From positions 1 through 22,949 of the forward strand of contig NZ_CAMIAN010000033.1 in assembly GCF_946221155.1 (NCBI RefSeq): a stretch of 22,949 nt of DNA, given 5' to 3'. The notes under the pieces were generated by a model. The model was not told the origin of the DNA, ran no database searches, and was given only the letters and a program-made list of their open reading frames with translations. The translations under genes and the position numbers were made by a program. Positions 14,717 through 22,660 of this stretch are shown here, one piece after another; the stretch's first letter is position 1; each line of letters opens with the position of its first letter. The stretch is from an uncultured Corynebacterium sp. (GTDB lineage Bacteria > Actinomycetota > Actinomycetes > Mycobacteriales > Mycobacteriaceae).

Positions 14717-14814
14717 TGAGCCCCTTGAGCTGAGCCCCTTGAGCTGGGCCCATTTAACTGGGCCCTATGAGCTGGGCCCTATGAGCTGGGCCCTATGAGC
14801 TGGGCCCAGCTCAC
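14717..14814. repeat. 14-bp tandem repeat (minisatellite), seven units
   Basis: Seven consecutive 14-bp units fill the space between the terminator and the purM stop. Units 1-2 are TGAGCCCCTTGAGC, unit 3 is TGGGCCCATTTAAC, units 4-6 are exact copies of TGGGCCCTATGAGC, and unit 7 (TGGGCCCAGCTCAC) is divergent and ends one base before the purM stop codon. Units 3-7 each contain the palindrome GGGCCC, so neighbouring units can form hairpins, for example GAGCTGGGCCC with GGGCCCAGCTC at 14803-14813. Copy number is likely to vary between strains. Confidence 0.92.
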
Positions 14815-14815
14815 T

Positions 14816-15907
14816 TTAGTTCACGGGGCTGCGGTACTCGCCGTCCAGAATCGCACCGGACTGCCCCTCCTGTGCCGGGCGAACCTCGCCCAGGCGCCAG
14901 GCATCGATGTGGCGGGCGGTCAGCATCGCTAGCGCGCGTTCGGCATCGTCTTCCGCAACGACGGCGACCATACCCACGCCCATGTTGAAGGTCTTCTCCA
15001 TCTCCTCCTGCGGGACCTGGCCTTCCTCCTGGATCAGGCGGAAGATCGGGCCGGGTGCCCAGGAAGAACGCTCTAGCTCTGCAACCAGGCCTTCCGGGAT
15101 CACGCGCCCCAGGTTGGCAGCCAGGCCACCGCCGGTAATGTGGGCGAAGGTGTGGACGTCGCACTCGCTGGCCAGCTTCAGGCAATCGAGGGCATAGATA
15201 CGGGTAGGCTCCAGCAACTCCTCCCCCAGTGTGCGGCCGAGGGACTCGATGTGGCCGTCCAGCGGCAGCTTCTTGGTATCCAGCAGCACGTGCCGCGCCA
15301 AAGAGTAACCGTTGGAGTGCAGGCCGGAGGATGCCATGGCGATCACCACATCCCCCGGGCGCACGCGGTCCGGCCCCAGCAGATTGGCCTCTTCGACCAC
15401 ACCCACGGAGGTGGCGGATACGTCGTACTCATGTGGCTCCATCACACCCGGGTGCTCAGCGGTTTCGCCGCCCAGCAGCGCACAGCCAGCATCCTCGCAG
15501 CCCGCGGCGATACCGGAGACGATGCTTGCAACGTGCTCGGGCACTACCTTGCCGATAGCGATGTAATCCTGCAGGAACAGCGGCTCAGCGCCGCACACCA
15601 CGAGGTCATCCACGCACATGGCGACCAGGTCCCGACCAATTGTGTCGTGCTTATCCATCGCCTGTGCCACCGCCAGCTTGGTGCCCACACCGTCGGAGGA
15701 CGCGGCCAACAGCGGCTTTTCATATTCCCCCAGCGCAAATAGGCCGGCGAAGCCACCGAGCCCGCCGCGCACCTCAGGGCGGGTGGCCTTCTTAGCCAGC
15801 GGCGCGAAAAGCTCCACCGCGCGATCGCCGGCCTCAATGTCTACACCGGCAGCGGCGTATGATGCGCCCTCTGCCTGCTTCGGGGTGTTATCGGGGTGCT
15901 CACTCAT
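14816..15907 (-). CDS. purM: Phosphoribosylformylglycinamidine cyclo-ligase (AIR synthetase)
   Basis: PurM closes the imidazole ring, converting FGAM to AIR with ATP, step five of IMP synthesis. The 363-residue protein shows the family N-terminus YAAAGVDIEAGDRAVELF near residues 17-34, the ATP-binding segment ASSDGVGTKLAVAQ near 68-81, and LLGGETAEHPGVM near 144-156. ASSGLHSNGYSLAR and ITGGGLAANLGRVIP segments follow. Length is normal. The ATG at 15907 has AAGGA seven bases upstream. It lies 42 bases after purF and is probably co-transcribed with it. Its 3' end abuts the 14-bp tandem repeat. Confidence 0.97.
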   Translation of the reverse strand: MSEHPDNTPKQAEGASYAAAGVDIEAGDRAVELFAPLAKKATRPEVRGGLGGFAGLFALGEYEKPLLAASSDGVGTKLAVAQAMDKHDTIGRDLVAMCVDDLVVCGAEPLFLQDYIAIGKVVPEHVASIVSGIAAGCEDAGCALLGGETAEHPGVMEPHEYDVSATSVGVVEEANLLGPDRVRPGDVVIAMASSGLHSNGYSLARHVLLDTKKLPLDGHIESLGRTLGEELLEPTRIYALDCLKLASECDVHTFAHITGGGLAANLGRVIPEGLVAELERSSWAPGPIFRLIQEEGQVPQEEMEKTFNMGVGMVAVVAEDDAERALAMLTARHIDAWRLGEVRPAQEGQSGAILDGEYRSPVN

Positions 15908-15949
15908 GGCTTGTCCTTGCTTTCCTAAGCTTTCAAAGCTTTCTAGTTC

Positions 15950-17467
15950 TTAGTTCTTCGCCTGCTGCTTCAGCATTGTTTCTACCAACGCCGTGTTCGG
16001 GTTGTCGCTTGGCATGCCCAGCGGGAACACGCCGTCGAAGCACGCTGCGCACAGCTCGTCGCTGCTCTGTTGTGACGCCTCAATCATCGCCTCGGTTGAA
16101 ACGAATGCTAGAGAGTCCGCGTCGATCTCTCGGCGAATTCCCTCGACTGGGTCCGAAGGATCCACATTATTCGCAATCAGCTCGGTGGGCGAGGCGAAGT
16201 CGATGCCGTAGAAACACGGCCACTTTACGGGCGGCGAGGCGATACGGACGTGCACTTCCTTTGCCCCGGCCTCGCGCAGCATCTTAATCAGTGCGCGCTG
16301 GGTGTTGCCGCGGACAATGGAATCGTCCACCACGACCAGGCGCTTGCCCTCGATGACCTCGCGCAGCGGGTTCAGCTTCAGGCGAATACCCAGTTGGCGG
16401 ATGGTTTGCGATGGCTGGATGAAGGTACGTCCCACATAGGCGTTCTTCATCAATCCCTGGCCAAAGGGAATGCGCGAGGCCTGGGCGTAACCCACCGCCG
16501 CGGGCGTGCCGGACTCCGGCACGGGAATCACTAGATCGCCTTCCGCCGGAGCTTCCTCTGCTAGCTTGCGACCGATCTCCAGGCGGGTACCATTCACCGA
16601 CCGACCACGGATGACGGAATCGGGGCGGGCCAGGTAGACGTACTCAAACACGCAGCCCTTATGCTTGGTCTCCGCGAATCGGCGGGAACGTACGCCATCG
16701 CCGTCGATGGCCACCAGCTCGCCCGGCTCGACGTCACGGACGAAACGGGCGCCCACGATATCCAGCGCCGCGGTTTCAGAGGCGACAACCCAACCGCCAC
16801 TAGCCAGCTGGCCGATGGATAGCGGGCGGACACCTTGTGGGTCACGAACGGCGTACAGTGCATCGCCATCGGTAAACAGCACGCAGAAGGCACCCTTGAC
16901 CTTCGGGAACAGCTCCATGGCTGCTTCCTCCACGCCGTGCCCCTCACGGGTTTCGGCGGCAAGCAGGGCGCACATGACCAGCGAATCAGAGGGGTTTTCC
17001 TTCGGATCCACCAGGCCCAACCGAGCAGCCTCCTGGGTAAGCTCACGGTGATTCACCAGATTGCCATTGTGGCCCAGAGCCACATCGGTTCCGTCGGGAG
17101 CCATGCGGAACATGGGCTGCGCGTTCTCCCAGCTATTGCCACCAGCAGTGGTGTAGCGGTTATGCCCCATACCGATGTGCCCCTTGAGGGCCTCGAGCGA
17201 CTGCTCGTCGAACACCTGGCTGACCAGGCCCAAATCCTTGAACACGACGATCTGGTCGCCATCCCCCACCGCGATACCCGCGGCCTCCTGACCACGGTGC
17301 TGCAGGGCGTACAGGCCGTAGTACGTCAGCTTAGAGACGTCCTCCCCCGGCGCCAATACCCCAAATACGCCACATTCCTCCCGGGGCTCGGTTTCGCCCC
17401 GGTCGTCGAACGGGCTCAGCAACGGTTCTGCCTCTGTTAGTTTTCTCTGGCCTTGAATGTTTGCCAC
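15950..17467 (-). CDS. purF: Amidophosphoribosyltransferase
   Basis: PurF makes phosphoribosylamine from PRPP and glutamine, the committed step of purine synthesis. The 505-residue protein is of the Bacillus type. A short propeptide of 31 residues precedes the nucleophile Cys32 (ECGVFGV), and the glutamine amidohydrolase domain follows. The PRPP loop is VVVDDSIVRGNTQ at 378-390. Cys272, Cys418, Cys473 and Cys476 match the four [4Fe-4S] ligands of the B. subtilis enzyme, so a structural cluster is expected. The start codon is GTG 17467, with no ribosome site; a good promoter lies directly upstream with spacing for a leaderless transcript. It is followed by purM. Confidence 0.97.
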   Translation of the reverse strand: MANIQGQRKLTEAEPLLSPFDDRGETEPREECGVFGVLAPGEDVSKLTYYGLYALQHRGQEAAGIAVGDGDQIVVFKDLGLVSQVFDEQSLEALKGHIGMGHNRYTTAGGNSWENAQPMFRMAPDGTDVALGHNGNLVNHRELTQEAARLGLVDPKENPSDSLVMCALLAAETREGHGVEEAAMELFPKVKGAFCVLFTDGDALYAVRDPQGVRPLSIGQLASGGWVVASETAALDIVGARFVRDVEPGELVAIDGDGVRSRRFAETKHKGCVFEYVYLARPDSVIRGRSVNGTRLEIGRKLAEEAPAEGDLVIPVPESGTPAAVGYAQASRIPFGQGLMKNAYVGRTFIQPSQTIRQLGIRLKLNPLREVIEGKRLVVVDDSIVRGNTQRALIKMLREAGAKEVHVRIASPPVKWPCFYGIDFASPTELIANNVDPSDPVEGIRREIDADSLAFVSTEAMIEASQQSSDELCAACFDGVFPLGMPSDNPNTALVETMLKQQAKN

Positions 17468-17474
17468 TATGCCG

Positions 17475-17503
17475 ACTCTACTAGCCCATCCGCACTAACC
17501 CAA
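17475..17503 (-). promoter_or_regulatory. purF promoter, probably leaderless
   Basis: On the minus strand, -35 TTGGGT (17503-17498) and -10 TAGAGT (17480-17475) are separated by exactly 17 bases. Seven bases then lead to the GTG start at 17467. Transcription would begin at or very near the start codon, which explains the missing Shine-Dalgarno. Confidence 0.6.
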
Positions 17504-17532
17504 AGGGATGCCCTTTCGTCGGTGGAGTGGCC

Positions 17533-17913
17533 TCACATTCTTAACAGCGGAAGGTGCTCGGCGATGGCGGAGGCGCGGGTGCCGGAGGTGTCGGCGTCCG
17601 AATCAACAAGATCCTCAACCCCCACAACCAGGCGCAGCCACGTAATCGGTGAGCACTGCACTACGTTGGGCGGAGTGCCACGGCGATGCTCCAGCCCCGC
17701 GATGCACTGGACGGCGGTGAACGGAGGAACGCGTACCTCGACGGAATGGCCGGGGGCCAGCTCCTCCAGGACAGCCGCGGACAGGCGAACCGCCGCAGCG
17801 ACGTCGGCACGTGGGGGACGTGGCTGCTCCTCGGGGCTTTTTACCCAGGTCAACACCGCTTCAACGGCACTGCGGGCAGCTGCGGATAGTTCCGGGCCGT
17901 GTAAATGCTTCAT
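17533..17913 (-). CDS. Sterol carrier protein-like family protein (bacterial SCP orthologue)
   Basis: This 126-residue protein has the actinobacterial bacterial-SCP-orthologue signature: PPFTAVQCIAGLEHRRGTPPNVVQ near residues 63-86, then SPITWLRLVVGVEDL and a Gly-Thr-Arg-Ala-Ser then HLPLL end. Members lie next to purF in many actinobacteria (Rv0807 by position), but their role is unknown; binding of a small hydrophobic ligand is inferred only from the fold name. The ATG at 17913 is preceded by TACAAT eight bases upstream and no ribosome site, so a leaderless start is likely. The upstream open frame to 18102 overlaps the divergent thioesterase and is not conserved. It precedes purF by 65 bases on the same strand. 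Confidence 0.82.
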   Translation of the reverse strand: MKHLHGPELSAAARSAVEAVLTWVKSPEEQPRPPRADVAAAVRLSAAVLEELAPGHSVEVRVPPFTAVQCIAGLEHRRGTPPNVVQCSPITWLRLVVGVEDLVDSDADTSGTRASAIAEHLPLLRM

Positions 17914-17921
17914 GTCTGGAG

Positions 17922-17927
17922 ATTGTA
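17922..17927 (-). promoter_or_regulatory. -10 element for the SCP-like gene
   Basis: TACAAT on the minus strand is close to the consensus TATAAT and lies eight bases before the ATG at 17913. No matching -35 is obvious. The spacing supports leaderless transcription. Confidence 0.5.
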
Positions 17928-17975
17928 GTGGCGAAATTGTCGTGCTCTTTCGAACACCGAGGTGTGGGGGCACGT

Positions 17976-18030
17976 TAGTATTGGAGAGTCGAACACGAAA
18001 GAAGTACAGGGAATTTAGTACAGGGATCTT
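17976..18030 (+). promoter_or_regulatory. Thioesterase promoter region with 14-bp duplication
   Basis: A possible -10, TAGTAT at 17976-17981, is followed by a directly repeated AGTACAGGGA (18003-18012 and 18017-18026), in 14-bp units that differ only after that decamer (AATTT-type versus ATCTT-type ends). The repeat lies in the expected leader, just before the AGGAAGG ribosome site at 18031. It may be an operator or a chance slippage duplication. Confidence 0.4.
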
Positions 18031-18046
18031 AGGAAGGCAGTGACCC

Positions 18047-19102
18047 GTGGCGGAAAGCGCTAAAGACACCACCCCCAACGAGCACAATGCATCTGATAAC
18101 ACGGCAGAGGCTCCCCACGAACGCAGCCCGAAGGTGACGCTGCGCTTCCTCGCCGCACCAACGGACGTGCTGATGGCAGGGGCGATGGGCGTGCACGGCG
18201 GTCGCGTGTTGGAGTGGATCGATAAGGCCGCCTACGCCTGCGCCGTCGGCTGGGCCCAGTCTTACTGCGTAACCGCCTACGTAGGCCACATCCACTTCAC
18301 CCGCCCGATCCCCTCGGGCCACATGGTGGAGGTACGCAGCCGCATCGCCTACACGGGCCGCAGCTCCATGCACATCGTCAACGAGGTGCTGTCCGCCGAC
18401 CCGCGCGAGGGCGTGTTCACCCGCGCCTGCGACTGCCTGGTGATCTTCGTTGCCCTGGACGAAAACGGTAAATCCAAGCAGATCCCCTCCTACGTGCCAA
18501 CGACCGAAGAGGAAAGGCGCGTGGAGGATGCAGCACTGTCCCGCATCCAGCTGCGCAAGGCCATCGAAGAGGAGATGCTGCGCCAAACCTACACCGAAAA
18601 GTCCACCGCGCCGGAACTGGTGAACCGCTTCCTGGCGAAACCGACGGACGTGAACTGGGGCGGCAACGTCCACGGTGGCACCGCCATGGAATGGATCGAC
18701 GAAGCGGCCACCGCTTGCACGATGCAGTGGACCGGCGAGCGCACAACCGCTGTGTACGCCGGTGGCATTCGCTTCTACCGTCCGGTGCACATCGGCGACC
18801 TTGTGGAGGTGGACGCACGCCTCGTGCGCACCGACGAGCGTTCGATGACAGTGATGGTGCACCTGCGTGCAGGCGACCCGCGCGAGGGCAAGGGCAACCT
18901 GCCGGTGGCCATCCACGCATCCATGACGTACATCGCCATCGACCTGGACGGCAACCCTCTGCAAGCCCGCAAGTACACGCCGGTGACCAACGAGGATAAG
19001 CGCCTGGAAGAGCACGCCGCCACGCTGCGCCACCTGCGCAAGGAATTCCTGCCGCGGCCGCTAGTGAGCCCCAGCAACCGCGATTTCCGCTTCGTGGAGT
19101 AG
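18047..19102 (+). CDS. Acyl-CoA thioesterase with two hotdog domains
   Basis: This 351-residue protein contains two 4HBT/hotdog domains and should hydrolyse acyl-CoA thioesters in the cytoplasm. Domain one is near residues 28-160 (VHGGRVLEWIDKAAYACAVG, Asp59). Domain two is near 188-320 (TDVNWGGNVHGGTAMEWIDEAA, with Asn203/Asn207 and Asp218). As in mammalian ACOT7-type double-hotdog enzymes, the two domains pack together. Domain one has lost the Asn-Gly-Gly stretch before His-Gly-Gly (AGAMGVHGG), so the catalytic Asn likely comes only from domain two. GTG 18047 is preceded by AGGAAGG about ten bases upstream. It is divergent from the SCP-like gene and convergent with purL. Chain-length preference cannot be told. 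Confidence 0.88.
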   Translation: MAESAKDTTPNEHNASDNTAEAPHERSPKVTLRFLAAPTDVLMAGAMGVHGGRVLEWIDKAAYACAVGWAQSYCVTAYVGHIHFTRPIPSGHMVEVRSRIAYTGRSSMHIVNEVLSADPREGVFTRACDCLVIFVALDENGKSKQIPSYVPTTEEERRVEDAALSRIQLRKAIEEEMLRQTYTEKSTAPELVNRFLAKPTDVNWGGNVHGGTAMEWIDEAATACTMQWTGERTTAVYAGGIRFYRPVHIGDLVEVDARLVRTDERSMTVMVHLRAGDPREGKGNLPVAIHASMTYIAIDLDGNPLQARKYTPVTNEDKRLEEHAATLRHLRKEFLPRPLVSPSNRDFRFVE

Positions 19103-19132
19103 AGCCGCCCGCTGCGTCTAAGCACAACAGAA

Positions 19133-19169
19133 GGGGGGGCGCGACCAGTACGGTCGCGGGCCCCCCTTT
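19133..19169. terminator. Bidirectional terminator between thioesterase gene and purL
   Basis: GGGGGGG (19133-19139) plus CGCGACC (19140-19146) pair with GGTCGCG (19152-19158) and CCCCCC (19161-19166) around loop AGTAC, with a two-base bulge. TTT follows on the plus strand. It sits between convergent genes and can serve both. Confidence 0.85.
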
Positions 19170-19192
19170 CTCGGCACTAGCTACTTAGCGCC

Positions 19193-21622
19193 TTAGACGA
19201 CGGAGTTATTGCCTGCCGCGTGGCTAAACAGCGCGGGCAGCGTAGACGTCCACGCATTCTCGGCCGCTTCCAGAGCAATAACGACATCGAAGTCCTCATC
19301 GTGCTCCTTGGACGGGTCGAGCTCGATCTCCCCGCCGAAGGGCAGCACCGGGTACACGCCAGAACCGAAGCGAACAACCGGCTGGTCTGCCGCATCGTTT
19401 ACGCCGGTCAGGCCGATCCAGCCACCGGTCAGCCCGGTTTCGGCCAGTTCACGCATCAAGTCGCCATAGTCCTCGCTGCGGACCGCCAGCAGCACACGGG
19501 AGGCAGTCTCGGAGAACAGTCCCACTGCCGCCTGCTGTGCCAGCGTGCGGCCTTCCACGACGGCGGATTCGTGCTGGCTGAGCATCGGGTTCACGGCCAC
19601 TCCGCGGCCGGACTGGATTGCCAACTCCACAACAGCCTGCGACAAGCCGCCCTCGGACAGATCGTGCGCGGCGACGATCCTGTCGCGCTGCGCGGTGATG
19701 AAAGCGCCCAGTCGCTGTTCCACAGACAGATCGACCTGCGGCGGCATGCCTGCCAGCTCGTCGTGGACGACCTGCTGCCAGATGGAGCCGCCCAGCTCCT
19801 CGCGGGTCTCCGCACCCACCAGAACCAGGTGGTACTCCTCCTGCTTCTCGCCCTCAGCCACCGGCTTCGGCAGCTGCTGCGGAATCCGGTGGGAACAGTC
19901 GTCGATGGTGCCCAGAACCGCGATGACCGGGGTCGGCAGAATGGCGGTATCGCCGGTCTGGTTGTAGAAGGAGACGTTGCCTCCTGTAACCGGGATGCCC
20001 ATTTCCTTACAACCATCGGCCAGACCATGCACGGCCTCGCGGAATTGCCACATCACGCCCGGGTCCTCTGGGGATCCGAAGTTCAGGCAGTTGGACACTG
20101 CCACCGGGGTGGATCCCGTGACAGAGACGTTGCGGTAAGCCTCGGCCAGCGCCAGCTGGGCACCAGTGCGGGGGTCCAGGCGGGTGTAACGGCCGGAGGC
20201 ATCGGTAGAAACAGCGATGCCACGACCGGTTTCTTCGTCGATGCGCAGCACGCCCGCGTCCGCGTCCTTAGCCGCGGCGGTGTTGCCGCGCACGTAGCGG
20301 TCGTACTGCTCGGTGATGAACTCACGGGAGCACAGCGCCGAAGAGGCCGCCAGGTCCAGGATCTGACGACGAACCTCCTGGGAGGTCTCCGGCAACTCCA
20401 CGCCGCGGACCTCGTTCAGCTCGTCCTGCTCCGCCGGGCGCTCGTATGGGCGCTCATAAACCGGGCCTTCCTCAGCCATGGTGTGCGCCGAAGCGTCCAC
20501 CACGATTTCGCCACAGTGCTCGATGACGAGGTGCTCACCGTCGGTCACGCAGCCGATGTCGGAAGCTAGCACGTCCCACTTGCGGCAGATTTCCATGAAC
20601 GCATCCACGTTCTCCGGCTCCACAACAGCGCACATACGCTCCTGTGATTCGGAGGACAGGATCTCCGCGGCAGTCATGCCCTCAGCGCGGAGGTGCACGT
20701 TGTCCAGGTTGATGTGCATGCCGCCGTCACCGGCGGAAGCCAGCTCGGCGGTTGCACAGGAAAGCCCGGCACCGCCGAGGTCCTGAATACCCACCACCAC
20801 GTCGGCGCGGTACAGGTCCAGGCAGCATTCAATCAGTACCTTTTCCGCAAAGGGGTCGCCCACCTGCACGGCGGGCAGCTTGCGCTCTGCGCCTTCCTCG
20901 AAGGTATCCGAGGCCAGTACGGACACGCCGCCGATGCCGTCCAGACCCGTGCGGGAGCCGAAAAGGATCACTCGGTTGCCCTTGCCAGAGGCGAAGGCCA
21001 GCTTGAGGTCTTCGGTCTTCAAAGTACCCACACACAGTGCATTTACCAGGGGGTTACCCGCGTAGGTGGCGTCAAAAACAGTCTCGCCGCCAATGTTCGG
21101 CAACCCCAGAGAGTTGCCATAACCGCCCACACCCGCAACCACGCCGGGCAGCACGCGCTGAGTATCCGGCAAGTCAGCCGGGCCGAAACGCAGCTGATCC
21201 ATCACGGCCACCGGGCGCGCGCCCATTGCCATGATGTCGCGGACGATACCGCCCACGCCGGTGGCTGCACCCTGGTAGGGCTCCACGTAGGAGGGGTGGT
21301 TGTGGGATTCGACCTTAAACGTCACCGCGTGGCCATCGCCGATGTCGATCACGCCAGCGTTCTCACCGATACCGGCGAGCATCTTGGACTTCATTTCTTC
21401 GGTAGTGGTCTCGCCGAAGTAGCGCAGGTGCGTCTTTGAGGATTTGTACGAGCAGTGCTCGGACCACATGACGGAGTACATGGCCAGCTCCGCATCGGTC
21501 GGACGGCGGCCCAGCAGTTCCTTGATGCGCGCGTACTCGTCGTCCTTTAGGCCCAGCTCGTGATACGGCTGCTCCAGGTCCGGGTTGGCCTTAGCATCGG
21601 CGACCGTGTCGTTGTGAATCAT
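19193..21622 (-). CDS. purL: Phosphoribosylformylglycinamidine synthase large subunit
   Basis: PurL is the synthetase subunit of the FGAM synthase complex with PurQ and PurS; it converts FGAR, ATP and glutamine-derived ammonia to FGAM. The protein has 809 residues. Recognisable parts are SVMWSEHCSYKSSK near 50-63 with catalytic-type His56, the substrate segment FKVESHNHPS near 102-111, TGVGGIVRDI near 121-130, and the second half ATP-fold segments CLNFGSPEDPGVMWQF and IPVTGGNVSFYNQTG. ATG 21622 matches the family N-terminus; AAGGAG lies 12 bases upstream, slightly far. The open frame to 21700 overlaps the 3' end of purQ and is not family sequence. It is about 45 residues longer than the C. 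glutamicum protein as I recall it. It is the last gene of purSQL. Confidence 0.97.
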   Translation of the reverse strand: MIHNDTVADAKANPDLEQPYHELGLKDDEYARIKELLGRRPTDAELAMYSVMWSEHCSYKSSKTHLRYFGETTTEEMKSKMLAGIGENAGVIDIGDGHAVTFKVESHNHPSYVEPYQGAATGVGGIVRDIMAMGARPVAVMDQLRFGPADLPDTQRVLPGVVAGVGGYGNSLGLPNIGGETVFDATYAGNPLVNALCVGTLKTEDLKLAFASGKGNRVILFGSRTGLDGIGGVSVLASDTFEEGAERKLPAVQVGDPFAEKVLIECCLDLYRADVVVGIQDLGGAGLSCATAELASAGDGGMHINLDNVHLRAEGMTAAEILSSESQERMCAVVEPENVDAFMEICRKWDVLASDIGCVTDGEHLVIEHCGEIVVDASAHTMAEEGPVYERPYERPAEQDELNEVRGVELPETSQEVRRQILDLAASSALCSREFITEQYDRYVRGNTAAAKDADAGVLRIDEETGRGIAVSTDASGRYTRLDPRTGAQLALAEAYRNVSVTGSTPVAVSNCLNFGSPEDPGVMWQFREAVHGLADGCKEMGIPVTGGNVSFYNQTGDTAILPTPVIAVLGTIDDCSHRIPQQLPKPVAEGEKQEEYHLVLVGAETREELGGSIWQQVVHDELAGMPPQVDLSVEQRLGAFITAQRDRIVAAHDLSEGGLSQAVVELAIQSGRGVAVNPMLSQHESAVVEGRTLAQQAAVGLFSETASRVLLAVRSEDYGDLMRELAETGLTGGWIGLTGVNDAADQPVVRFGSGVYPVLPFGGEIELDPSKEHDEDFDVVIALEAAENAWTSTLPALFSHAAGNNSVV

Positions 21623-21653
21623 GAAGATCGGGTGCTCCTTGTAAGAAGAAAGT

Positions 21654-22325
21654 TTAGGAAACGAGCGTGGACAGAACGGACTGGAACAGCCCCAGGCCAT
21701 CCAAGGACGGGCCGGTCAGGGTTTCCACGGCATGCTCCGGGTGTGGCATGAGGCCAACCACTCGACCGTTTTCGCTGCACACTCCGGCGATCGAGTTGCG
21801 GGAGCCGTTGTGGTTTTCTACATAGCGGAACACCACGCGGCCTTCGCCCTCCAGGCGCTGCAGCGTTTCCTCGCTGGCCTGGAAGCGGCCCTCTCCGTGC
21901 TTTGAGGGCACCAGGATCTTGGTGCCCTCGGCGAACTGGTTGGTCCATGCCGTGGAGGTGTTTTCCACCTCCAGGTAAACGTCGCGGCACACGAAGTGCA
22001 ACCCCTCGTTACGGGTGAGGGCGCCGGGCAGCAGGCCGGCTTCCTGCAGGATCTGGAAGCCGTTGCAGATCCCCAGCACCGGGGTACCGCGCTCTGCAGC
22101 GGCCACCACGGACTTCATGGCAGGAGCAATGGCGGCGATGGCGCCGGCGCGCAGATAGTCGCCATAGGAAAAGCCGCCGGGGACAACCACCGCGTCGACG
22201 TTCTTCAGGTCCTCGTCTGCATGCCACAGCTCCACCGGCTCTGCACCTGCCAGGCGCACAGCGCGCACGGCATCGACATCGTCGAGGGTGCCGGGGAAGG
22301 TAATCACTCCAATGCGGCTGGTCAC
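21654..22325 (-). CDS. purQ: Phosphoribosylformylglycinamidine synthase glutaminase subunit
   Basis: PurQ hydrolyses glutamine and passes ammonia to PurL. This 223-residue class I glutamine amidotransferase has its catalytic triad intact: Cys87 in VLGICNGFQIL, and His195 and Glu197 in MPHPEHA. The oxyanion-type segment VVPGGFSYGDYLRAGA is near 47-62. The GTG start at 22325 abuts the purS stop with no gap (TAA followed directly by GTG), so translation is probably coupled. Thirty-one bases separate it from purL. Confidence 0.97.
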   Translation of the reverse strand: MTSRIGVITFPGTLDDVDAVRAVRLAGAEPVELWHADEDLKNVDAVVVPGGFSYGDYLRAGAIAAIAPAMKSVVAAAERGTPVLGICNGFQILQEAGLLPGALTRNEGLHFVCRDVYLEVENTSTAWTNQFAEGTKILVPSKHGEGRFQASEETLQRLEGEGRVVFRYVENHNGSRNSIAGVCSENGRVVGLMPHPEHAVETLTGPSLDGLGLFQSVLSTLVS

Positions 22326-22580
22326 TTACTCAGCCTCCACATCTGCGCCTTCGACGACCACGTCGTAGTCCTCGATCACGGTGTTTGCCAGCAGGTCGGA
22401 GGCGATCTTCTCCAGATCCTCGCGCGAGACACCCTCGCCGACCTCGAGTTCAAAGCGCTTACCCTGGCGCACGTCCTCTACCCCACTGATGCCGATGCGA
22501 CCCAGGGCGCGGACTACGGCCTGACCCTGCGGGTCGAGGATTTCCTTCTTCGGCATAACGTTAACGACAACACGAGCCAT
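22326..22580 (-). CDS. purS: Phosphoribosylformylglycinamidine synthase subunit PurS
   Basis: PurS is the small structural subunit that bridges PurQ and PurL. The 84-residue protein shows the family pattern VVVNVMPKKEILDPQGQAV near 4-22, then ISGVEDVRQGKRFELEV near 31-47 and a final IEDYDV strand. The ATG at 22580 is the natural start; GGGAGA lies about 12 bases upstream. It heads the purSQL operon. Confidence 0.96.
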   Translation of the reverse strand: MARVVVNVMPKKEILDPQGQAVVRALGRIGISGVEDVRQGKRFELEVGEGVSREDLEKIASDLLANTVIEDYDVVVEGADVEAE

Positions 22581-22603
22581 GGCTTCTACATTCTCCCAGC
22601 TTT

Positions 22604-22629
22604 GCGGTAATTTCCCGGTTGGTTACCGC
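22604..22629 (-). promoter_or_regulatory. Inverted repeat in the purS leader
   Basis: GCGGTAA (22604-22610) and TTACCGC (22623-22629) form a perfect 7-bp inverted repeat with a 12-base loop, 24 bases upstream of purS. A possible -10 TACGAT lies just upstream on the minus strand (22633-22638), so the repeat would fall at the transcript start. It has no T-run and does not look like a terminator. It could be an operator or a leader hairpin. Confidence 0.4.
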
Positions 22630-22660
22630 CCCATCGTAACACTGCTGGGCGACCGTCCCC

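Noticed and set aside
14717..14814. CRISPR-like array
   Set aside because: Units are 14 bp and contiguous, with no unique spacers and no cas genes; it is a tandem minisatellite.
18029..19033. Minus-strand open frame of 334 codons over the thioesterase gene
   Set aside because: Antisense shadow; the plus strand has clear hotdog motifs and a ribosome site.
19220..20569. Plus-strand open frame of 449 codons over purL
   Set aside because: Antisense shadow of purL with no recognisable domain.
22581..22660. Purine riboswitch upstream of purS
   Set aside because: The 80-base gap is too short and lacks the three-way junction core; only a simple dyad is seen.
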